DNA of 64,000 nucleotides from assembly GCF_001192835.1 (NCBI RefSeq), contig NZ_DF968183.1, positions 930,001 through 994,000 on the forward strand. The letters run 5' to 3'. The position numbers and the translations under genes are program-made. Positions 28,207 to 33,707 of this stretch are shown here, in pieces. Origin of the DNA: Lentimicrobium saccharophilum (GTDB lineage Bacteria; Bacteroidota; Bacteroidia; Bacteroidales; Lentimicrobiaceae). How positions within the stretch are numbered: position 1 is the stretch's first letter; the number at the start of each line of letters is the position of its first letter. The notes beneath the pieces are model-generated. The model was given only the letters and a program-made list of their open reading frames with translations, searched no databases and was not told where the DNA came from.

Positions 28207-28690
28207 ATGTAAATGTGGATTGACAGATACATTGAACAGTTGAATAACGCATCTTATAACAGGTTCAGATTTCTGAAACTGTTCTACCTAAAATTTTGTC
28301 AATGATTACTTTATCCGGAAACATTGCTGTCCGGTTAATTATGAGATTCTTCTCCCGCATTTTGCGGGATCAGAATGACTTTGACTTACATGGGTTTGAG
28401 GAAGAAGGGGCCTGGTGTCGGCTATTCCACCACCAAGCCCCCTATAATTATCGTTAATGTATTGTCATTCTGAACGTAACGTTGTAAATTGAAGAACCAA
28501 TCCCGATAGCTGTCGGAAGGGCTCACCAAAGGTAATCTCATAACTACTTCCAAAGGTTTACCGGCCAATAATGATCCGGAAAAAATCATGCTATAACTCA
28601 ATTTCATGCAAATCAAAGAGATATTCAAATATAAAACATTGTTTTTCTGCTACTTATCTTTTATTCATTTTTTTAGCTTTTTTTTCATTG
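28207..28690. other. Long intergenic stretch with inverted and dispersed-type repeats
   Basis: No gene is convincing here. The stretch holds a 12-bp near-palindrome (28258-28283, one mismatch). It also has two segments that look like the dispersed 'attctgaac / gagattcttc' strings common between genes in this phylum (about 28341-28378 and 28460-28520, the latter with cccgatagctgtcgg). Oligo-T tracts precede the tRNA-Val promoter at the right end. The short minus-strand open frame at 28422-28628 shows no protein-like features. Confidence 0.4.
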
Positions 28691-28695
28691 CGCTA

Positions 28696-28725
28696 TTGCC
28701 AGAATCAAAATTGTGATTAAATTTG
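28696..28725 (+). promoter_or_regulatory. Promoter of tRNA-Val and the GIY-YIG array
   Basis: TTG (28696-28698) and TAAATTTG (28718-28725) are 19 bp apart, a full consensus match. The tRNA begins 43 bp later. It is the only promoter-like signal I see before the whole tandem array. Confidence 0.65.
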
Positions 28726-28768
28726 CAGCCTCATTCGACGCGTACATTATCAATGTAAGCAGAAAATC

Positions 28769-28843
28769 GGGAGCATAGCTCAGCTGGTTCAGAGCACCTG
28801 CCTTACAAGCAGGGGGTCACAGGTTCGAACCCTGTTGCTCCCA
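28769..28843 (+). tRNA. tRNA-Val (anticodon UAC)
   Basis: This is a 75-nt cloverleaf with acceptor GGGAGCA / TGCTCCC, D-arm GCTC...GAGC, anticodon arm CCTGC-CTTACAA-GCAGG with anticodon UAC, and T-arm ACAGG-TTCGAAC-CCTGT. The discriminator is A and CCA is not encoded. It is intact and has its own promoter. Its 3' third is repeated twice more downstream at a 348-bp spacing. Confidence 0.95.
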
Positions 28844-28847
28844 CAAC

Positions 28848-28873
28848 AAAAAGCCACTAAACGTGGCTTTTTT
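28848..28873 (+). terminator. Hairpin terminator between tRNA-Val and the first GIY-YIG gene
   Basis: The stem AAGCCAC / GTGGCTT with loop TAAAC is followed by a six-T run. It starts 5-8 nt after the tRNA 3' end, and the nuclease ATG comes only 7 nt after the T-run. Confidence 0.8.
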
Positions 28874-28879
28874 GCATTT

Positions 28880-29152
28880 ATGCCATATACTTATATACTC
28901 TTTTCTGAAAGCCTTAACAGATTTTATACCGGTTCAACCAGAGATACTGTAGATGTAAGACTCTACAAACATAATAACAGGCACTCCGGGTTTACCGCAG
29001 GCGCCAGGGATTGGGTGGTTGTTTTTTCAGAATACTTTGACAATTATGTTGATGCCAGAGCAAGGGAGTTACAAATCAAAGCCTGGAAGAGCAGAAGAAG
29101 CATTATTCAATTGATTGAGAAAGCCAGAAACGGTTCAGGGCATCCCGGCTGA
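28880..29152 (+). CDS. GIY-YIG family nuclease, copy 1
   Basis: The 90-aa product is a minimal GIY-YIG domain. It has YTYILFSESLNRFYTGST (the GIY...YIG region, here TYI...YTG), a conserved Arg in VDVRLYKH, a His-containing loop, and the metal-binding Glu in ARARELQIKAWKSRRS. Small Slx1/UPF0213-like proteins of this size are common in Bacteroidota, with no settled function. It starts 7 nt after the terminator of tRNA-Val, so translation would need read-through. Its last codons (HPG, stop) are the D-loop and anticodon-arm part of a tRNA-like segment. A one-base shift at the end would extend it into the T-arm as a tail containing GHRFEPCCSH. Confidence 0.85.
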   Translation: MPYTYILFSESLNRFYTGSTRDTVDVRLYKHNNRHSGFTAGARDWVVVFSEYFDNYVDARARELQIKAWKSRRSIIQLIEKARNGSGHPG

Positions 29153-29191
29153 CAGCCGGGAGGGTCACAGGTTCGAACCCTGTTGCTCCCA
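29132..29191 (+). other. tRNA-like 3' module 1 (D-loop to acceptor 3' end)
   Basis: From GGTTCAGGGCA (compare GGTTCAGAGCA in tRNA-Val) through a hairpin, a variable loop GGGTC, T-arm ACAGG-TTCGAAC-CCTGT and TGCTCCCA, this segment mirrors tRNA-Val from D-loop to 3' end. The 5' acceptor strand is missing. The hairpin CCCGG-CTGACAG-CCGGG (29144-29160) has a seven-base loop with U33 and A37. It would read as anticodon GAC, a valine anticodon different from the UAC of the intact gene. It cannot form a complete tRNA by itself. Confidence 0.7.
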
Positions 29192-29195
29192 CAAC

Positions 29196-29221
29196 AAAAA
29201 GCCACTAAACGTGGCTTTTTT
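29196..29221 (+). terminator. Hairpin terminator, unit 2
   Basis: Identical in sequence to the hairpin after tRNA-Val: a 7-bp stem and six T residues, just before the second GIY-YIG ATG. Confidence 0.75.
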
Positions 29222-29227
29222 GCATTT

Positions 29228-29500
29228 ATGCCATACACTTATATACTCTTTTCTGAAAGCCTTAACAGATTTTATACCGGTTCGACCAGAGATACTGTAG
29301 ATGTGAGACTTTACAAACACAAGAACAGGCACTCCGGGTTTACCGCAGGCGCCATGGATTGGGTGGTTGTTTTTTCAGAATACTTTGACAATTATGTTGA
29401 TGACAGAGCAAGGGAGTTACAGATCAAAGCCTGGAAAAACAGAAGAAGCATTATTCAATTGATTGAGAAAACCAGAAACGGTTCAGGGCATCCCGGCTGA
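29228..29500 (+). CDS. GIY-YIG family nuclease, copy 2
   Basis: The 90-aa product is nearly identical to copy 1, with five replacements (Asn to Lys, Arg to Met, Ala to Asp, Ser to Asn, Ala to Thr). The nuclease signature residues and the Glu in DRARELQIKAWKN are all kept. Seven of the twelve base changes between the copies are silent, which hints that the protein was under selection after the duplication. It has the same short distance to an upstream terminator and the same HPG-stop end. Confidence 0.85.
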   Translation: MPYTYILFSESLNRFYTGSTRDTVDVRLYKHKNRHSGFTAGAMDWVVVFSEYFDNYVDDRARELQIKAWKNRRSIIQLIEKTRNGSGHPG

Positions 29501-29539
29501 CAGCCGGGAGGGTCACAGGTTCGAACCCTGTTGCTCCCA
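29480..29539 (+). other. tRNA-like 3' module 2 (D-loop to acceptor 3' end)
   Basis: Identical to module 1, including the GAC-type loop, T-arm and TGCTCCCA end, and placed exactly 348 bp further on at the end of GIY-YIG copy 2. Confidence 0.7.
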
Positions 29540-29543
29540 CAAC

Positions 29544-29569
29544 AAAAAGCCACTAAACGTGGCTTTTTT
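29544..29569 (+). terminator. Hairpin terminator, unit 3
   Basis: A third identical copy of the 7-bp stem and six-T run, preceding the GIY-YIG remnant. Confidence 0.7.
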
Positions 29570-29575
29570 GCATTT

Positions 29576-29610
29576 ATGCCATATATATATACTATTTTCT
29601 GAAAGCCTTA
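29576..29610 (+). pseudogene. Remnant of a third GIY-YIG gene
   Basis: The start of the nuclease gene is recognisable (ATG CCA TAT) but a small deletion shifts the frame. Translation stops after eight codons (TGA at 29600-29602), and similarity ends around 29609 in unrelated sequence. Only the first ~35 bp of the gene survive. Confidence 0.8.
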
Positions 29611-29704
29611 TCCTCAACCTTAGCCTTAACTTTATTTTCTCTCCTTTCCACTCAATCCGCGCAGAGTTCTTATTTTTACAATTCTAATCAATAATTGCTC
29701 GAAT

Positions 29705-30208
29705 ATGTTTCCATACAGGATCGGCATGGGTTACGATGTTCATCAACTGGCTGACGGACTTCCATTCGTACTGGGAGGCGTCAGGATAGATCACTCAAGA
29801 GGAGCCGTCGGGCATTCTGATGCCGATGTCCTGCTCCATGCGATTTGCGATGCCTTGCTGGGGGCCGCCGGGCTCCGGGACATCGGTTATCATTTTCCTG
29901 ATAGTTCGGATGAATACAAAGGGATTGACAGCAGAATTCTGCTCAAACACACCATCAGGTTGTTGAGTGAAAATGAATGGCAGACCGGCAACATCGATTG
30001 CACCATAGCACTGCAGCGCCCTAAGATTGCCGGTTATATTCAGAAAATGCAGGAAGAAATCGAGACCTTAACAGGATCAGGGCCAGGCAGTGTATCTGTT
30101 AAAGCGACAACCACAGAGCATCTGGGGTTTACAGGCCGCGAGGAGGGGGTTGCCGCCTGGGCTGTTGCACTGATCTATAAATCCGGTTCAGATCATTTTA
30201 ACCATTGA
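29705..30208 (+). CDS. ispF: 2-C-methyl-D-erythritol 2,4-cyclodiphosphate synthase
   Basis: IspF closes the cyclodiphosphate ring in the MEP isoprenoid pathway. The 167-aa protein begins with the metal-binding GYDVH (Asp11, His13). It continues with HSDADVLLHAICDALLGAAGLRDIGYHFPD and the C-terminal ATTTEHLGFTGREEGVAAWAV, all strongly conserved. It functions as a cytoplasmic trimer. The start ATG 29705 gives the normal length. It is immediately downstream of the decayed end of the GIY-YIG array. Confidence 0.97.
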   Translation: MFPYRIGMGYDVHQLADGLPFVLGGVRIDHSRGAVGHSDADVLLHAICDALLGAAGLRDIGYHFPDSSDEYKGIDSRILLKHTIRLLSENEWQTGNIDCTIALQRPKIAGYIQKMQEEIETLTGSGPGSVSVKATTTEHLGFTGREEGVAAWAVALIYKSGSDHFNH

Positions 30209-30265
30209 TATTCTCTTTATCCCTGCCACTAAATAACAACCAGAGAAAAGCACACCAAGGCCACC

Positions 30266-31219
30266 ATGACCATAAAATACATCCCTGCGCATCAGATTGA
30301 CAAACCCGCATGGGATAACTGCATCCGGTCAGCAGTAAATGGAAATATTTATGCATTTTCCTGGTATCTTGACCTGATGTGCGACAGTTGGGATGCTTTG
30401 GTTGCCGATGAATACAGCGCAGTTTTTCCACTGACCTTCAGGCAAAAGGCGGGCGTCACCTATCTGTACCAGCCATTTTTCACACAACAACTCGGCATAT
30501 TCTCTATCAACCACCTTACACCGGAATCAGTAGAACAGTTTTTGCAAGCGATTCCCGAAAAATTCAGGTTTGCGGAAATTAATCTCAATACCTTTAACAA
30601 GCCTGATGCAGTTCGTTGGAGAATCATTCAAAGCATCAATCATGAACTCGATCTGATTGAACCATACGAGCAGATCAGCCGGGGTTATTCGGAGAACATA
30701 CGCCGCAACATTTCCAAAGCAGCGAAAAACGGCATTACCATTTCAACAAATGTCAAACCCGAAGAGATAATCACCCTTTTCAGAAGCAACAAAGGCCTAA
30801 ATATCAGCCATTTGGGCGAATATGATTACAGACGCCTGTTACGACTGATCTACCAATGCCTTCACGATCATAAGGCAATTTGCTATGGTGCTTATACCAG
30901 CAACAATACCTTCTGCGCGGGAGCCGTTTTCGTTTTCAGCCACCGGAAAGCCATATTCCTGTTTTCAGCTACCGGAGCGGAAGCGAGAACCACTGGCGCC
31001 ATGTCATTCCTGATCGATCGTTTTATCCAGGATTCGAGTGGCAATCACCTCACCCTTGACTTCGAAGGCTCAAATGATTCCAATCTGGCAAGGTTTTACC
31101 GTGGTTTCGGGGCTAAAGTTATCACCTACCCTTCACTCAGATTTAATCGCTTGCCCTTGCACCTGAACATGATGATGAAAATTGTCAAAATGCTGAGAAA
31201 GATTTACCTGAAAAAATAA
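30266..31219 (+). CDS. FemAB/GNAT-like acyltransferase
   Basis: The 317-aa protein has no signal peptide and appears to consist of two GNAT-like halves. The N-terminal half contains NIYAFSWYLDLMCDSWDALV. The C-terminal half contains GAVFVFSHRKAIFLFSATGAEAR and DFEGSNDSNLARFYRGFGAK, the last resembling the acyl-CoA or aminoacyl binding end of FemAB/FemX-like proteins. Such proteins add amino acids or acyl groups to sugars or peptidoglycan; the acceptor is unknown. It is 57 bp after ispF and shares a bidirectional terminator with convergent porV. Confidence 0.7.
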   Translation: MTIKYIPAHQIDKPAWDNCIRSAVNGNIYAFSWYLDLMCDSWDALVADEYSAVFPLTFRQKAGVTYLYQPFFTQQLGIFSINHLTPESVEQFLQAIPEKFRFAEINLNTFNKPDAVRWRIIQSINHELDLIEPYEQISRGYSENIRRNISKAAKNGITISTNVKPEEIITLFRSNKGLNISHLGEYDYRRLLRLIYQCLHDHKAICYGAYTSNNTFCAGAVFVFSHRKAIFLFSATGAEARTTGAMSFLIDRFIQDSSGNHLTLDFEGSNDSNLARFYRGFGAKVITYPSLRFNRLPLHLNMMMKIVKMLRKIYLKK

Positions 31220-31245
31220 ATCACCGGAATGTCTTACCAGCCTGC

Positions 31246-31287
31246 TTTTAACAGAAAGCCCCGGAATTCCGGGGCTTTCTGTTAAAA
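31246..31287. terminator. Perfect 42-bp palindrome, bidirectional terminator
   Basis: Twenty-one bases on each side are exact inverse complements around GGAATTCC, with TTTT at the left and AAAA at the right. It therefore forms a stem followed by U residues on either strand. It lies between the convergent stops of the FemAB-like gene and porV. Confidence 0.88.
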
Positions 31288-31307
31288 ATTGCTGAATTAT
31301 CTTATCA

Positions 31308-32540
31308 TCAGTTCTGATTATTCTGTTTCTGGAAAGCTTCAAAGTCGAAGTGCAGGGTAAACCTGAGTGTATTCTCCAGCGGATTTTTAGCCTGGCCTCC
31401 GGTAGGAATCAGATAGGCAAAATCAAGACCGAAAACATTGTAGCGCAAACCGGCACCAAGGGTAAAGAATTTCCTGTTTCCTTTTGTCCTGTCCTCATGG
31501 AAGTATCCCCCGCGAATGGCAAACTGTTTGTCATACCAGTATTCCACGCCAACGGCGAATGACAATTCACGGATCTCTTCGTTGAACCCGCCGGGTGCAT
31601 CAAAAAATGACTGGAACATTCCGACCGGAACAGATACATTGGGATCTTTACCTTTAAAGATCAACTGGTTTCCATTGTCATCGTAAATCGGCTGTCCGGT
31701 CAATGAATCGGTAGCATATATCGGAGGTGTGGGAATCAGCAGTTTGTTGATGTCAACCATAAATGAAAGCCGGTTATACTCATCAATGTCCAGGGTAAGT
31801 GAAGGGCCTAAACGGAGGTTGGTAGGAATAAAATCGCGCTGTGTATTGTCGTCAGAATAGGAAATTTTCGCCCCAATGTTGCTGATATTAAGACCCCAGG
31901 CAAAGAATCCTTCCATATTCGGAAACTCAACGTCATGACGTGAATAAATGGCAATATCGGCCGCAATGGAGTTGCCGGGTTTGGTGGAAGCACCACCAAC
32001 GCTCTGCCCTTGTGTCAGATTGGAGTGGATGAAGCGGGCGGTTACGGCTCCCGATAAGTTTTTAGTCAGCATTCTCGAATAAGAACCGCTTATGGCAAAC
32101 TCGTTGGGCCTGTAATTACCGATTGTAGCTCCCTGAATATCAGTAAATGTGATATCTCCCAGGGAAAAATAAAGCAGGGAGCCGGAAACCACCTGATTGT
32201 TTCCCAATTTTTTGTATCCGGTAAGATAAGCAAGATTAATATCGCTGACAAGGGCCCGCAACCATGGGCTGTATGACAGTGAAAATCCCATCTCATTCTC
32301 AATGTATGAATATTTTGCCGGATTCCAGTGCATGGAATTGGCATCGGGCGTACTCGAAACACCAGCCTCTCCCATCCCGCCTGAACGCGCATCTGGAGCT
32401 ATCTGCAGGAATGGAACCGCAGTGGTGATAGTATTCAAATCCTGTCCAATATAGGTTGTTGATTGAGCATTGATGGATTCAGAAAAAAAAGCAAAAAGGC
32501 CGGTAACAAGGCATAATTGCAGAACCGATTTAATACGCAT
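31308..32540 (-). CDS. porV: T9SS outer-membrane protein PorV (LptO)
   Basis: PorV is a FadL-like 14-strand barrel that shuttles type IX cargo from the SprA translocon to the attachment complex. The 410-aa protein has a signal peptide ending SINAQ, then IGQDLNTITTAVPFLQIAPDARSGGMGEAGVSSTPDANSMHWNPAK, the strongly conserved PorV start. It ends with the barrel strand NTLRFTLHFDFEAF. ATG 32540 is chosen over TTG 32567 because the latter overlaps the -7 element. Confidence 0.93.
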   Translation of the reverse strand: MRIKSVLQLCLVTGLFAFFSESINAQSTTYIGQDLNTITTAVPFLQIAPDARSGGMGEAGVSSTPDANSMHWNPAKYSYIENEMGFSLSYSPWLRALVSDINLAYLTGYKKLGNNQVVSGSLLYFSLGDITFTDIQGATIGNYRPNEFAISGSYSRMLTKNLSGAVTARFIHSNLTQGQSVGGASTKPGNSIAADIAIYSRHDVEFPNMEGFFAWGLNISNIGAKISYSDDNTQRDFIPTNLRLGPSLTLDIDEYNRLSFMVDINKLLIPTPPIYATDSLTGQPIYDDNGNQLIFKGKDPNVSVPVGMFQSFFDAPGGFNEEIRELSFAVGVEYWYDKQFAIRGGYFHEDRTKGNRKFFTLGAGLRYNVFGLDFAYLIPTGGQAKNPLENTLRFTLHFDFEAFQKQNNQN

Positions 32541-32564
32541 ACAGTACTTTTTGATTGAAGTGTG

Positions 32565-32572
32565 CAAAGTTA
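32565..32572 (-). promoter_or_regulatory. Candidate -7 element for porV
   Basis: On the minus strand TAACTTTG matches TAnnTTTG, 25 bp upstream of ATG 32540. No TTG at -33 spacing. Confidence 0.4.
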
Positions 32573-32769
32573 TTGATAATTTCTAAACGAACGAACGTTA
32601 AACAAACGATTACAGCCGGAGTTTATTGCACCGGGTACATTTTTGCAGGATATCAGGTAATAACATCGTAAATGGTCTTTTATTGTTGTTATTATCAATA
32701 ATTGTAAAATTTTAAAAATCAGGTTTATCTCGCTTAAACCATGAATGACTCCTTTACAATGAAAACCAG

Positions 32770-33300
32770 CTATCTGAAGAATAATCCGGTCGCACTTAAC
32801 ACAATAGACCAGACTACTACAGAAACACATAGCATAACCAAAGATCCGGCCCTGCCTGACGAATAACGGTAAGTTAAAATAGTCCCCAAAGGTATCGAAA
32901 GAAGCACAGGAGTAAGAATAATAATTCCGGCCAGACCATAACGGCGGAAAAACCAAACAATCAACCGGTTGCGGCGGCTGAAACGCCTGCGGGTCAGAGA
33001 AGCAGGCGAAGGAGTAGCCTTAAACCCGGAAATATTCCTGAAAACGCTGAAATACATGCGAAAACCAATTCTATCGCTAAAAATCACGTACCTGCTCAAA
33101 TAATGGAAAAACACAATTCCTGAAATACCTCCCAGACTAGTTATCAGAATGGTATGTATAAATGAATTCCCGAAAATATATGATGCAGGAACGGCAAAGA
33201 TAAACTTGACAGAACTGATCAGGGCAACCCAAAAGTTGGCGGACAGGTTGCCGCCTTCCATAAGCAATATATCATTCATTTGAGCAAACAAATAGTTCAT
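32770..33300 (-). CDS. Small multi-pass membrane protein of unknown function
   Basis: The 176-aa product has about four hydrophobic helices (residues ~22-45, 48-70, 120-145, 150-174). A very basic loop with TRRRFSRRNR lies between the second and third. The segment RRYGLAGIIILTPVLLSIPLGTIL resembles the re-entrant region of DedA/SNARE-associated-like transporters, but the protein is shorter and this is only a resemblance. Methionines at positions 8 and 14 are alternative starts. It is alone between porV and the M23 gene. Confidence 0.6.
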   Translation of the reverse strand: MNYLFAQMNDILLMEGGNLSANFWVALISSVKFIFAVPASYIFGNSFIHTILITSLGGISGIVFFHYLSRYVIFSDRIGFRMYFSVFRNISGFKATPSPASLTRRRFSRRNRLIVWFFRRYGLAGIIILTPVLLSIPLGTILTYRYSSGRAGSLVMLCVSVVVWSIVLSATGLFFR

Positions 33301-33707
33301 TTATCAGGTTCATTATCAGTTATATCCGAGGTATTATCCACGTGCGATCATTAACGTTTTTAAACCGCTATTGTTCAACAAAGAAATACCTGAAACAGTA
33401 GTCATAACACCTGAAACGGCAAATATCGCTGATGCCGGAGAAGCCACAGATTTTGCAACTGCTGGGAAGCAAATTTTAGCCTGGTACTGATACCGGAATA
33501 TTATTCCTAAACTAAAATATGTACCGATTATTGTGACAATACCTTCACAATCAAAGAGTTTTCATGCATAAGCACCTGCTTTTTTCCCTTCCTTTGAAAA
33601 GAATTAATAAACTTCATTTTTCGTGTTTCATCTGCCCTTCTGCGCGATAGCGATCATCATGACAACCCATAATAACTTATCTTTGTCCGGTTGAATAAGA
33701 TAAATGC
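33301..33707. other. 407-bp intergenic stretch before the M23 peptidase gene
   Basis: The stretch contains upstream regions for two diverging genes. A plus-strand frame is open up to TGA at 33488-33490 and encodes a 39-residue acidic stretch from TTG 33371, but no ATG starts it and it has no recognisable domain. A -7-like element for the M23 gene lies at 33678-33685. I see nothing else. Confidence 0.4.
33678..33685 (+). promoter_or_regulatory. Candidate -7 element for the M23 peptidase gene
   Basis: TATCTTTG matches TAnnTTTG and lies 22 bp before ATG 33708. No TTG at -33 spacing. Confidence 0.4.

Larger units (their letters stand above)
28814..29609 (+). repeat. 348-bp tandem array: tRNA 3' end, terminator and GIY-YIG gene (two full units plus a third remnant)
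   Basis: Unit 1 is 28814-29161 and unit 2 is 29162-29509. Unit 3 starts at 29510 and similarity ends near 29609. Units 1 and 2 differ at about 12 of 348 positions (roughly 96-97% identity). All are substitutions; seven are silent and five change an amino acid in the nuclease. The first 66 bp (tRNA 3' end plus terminator hairpin) are identical in all three copies, and the last ~35 bp of units 1 and 2 are identical. The period equals the whole tRNA-fragment plus gene module, so the module is the unit of duplication. Confidence 0.93.

Noticed and set aside
28422-28628. Minus-strand 68-aa open frame upstream of tRNA-Val
   Set aside because: It overlaps repeat-like intergenic sequence and has no protein-like features or promoter.
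29115-29300. Frame beginning at the end of GIY-YIG copy 1 and reading through the tRNA end and hairpin
   Set aside because: It is mostly a shadow of tRNA-derived and nuclease sequence in another frame. Its T-arm part is discussed as a possible lost tail, not as an independent gene.
28814-29609. CRISPR array
   Set aside because: The repeat period is 348 bp and includes genes; there are no short direct repeats with unique spacers.
28769-29609. Integrase-type genomic island attachment site
   Set aside because: tRNA 3'-end repeats are typical att sites, but no integrase or cargo other than the GIY-YIG gene lies between the copies.
32770-33300. DedA-family membrane transporter
   Set aside because: Only one short segment resembles DedA; the length and helix number do not fit.
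33371-33490. 39-residue plus-strand frame from TTG with an acidic, protein-like composition
   Set aside because: No ATG, no known domain and a short length in an intergenic stretch; chance is as likely as a gene remnant.
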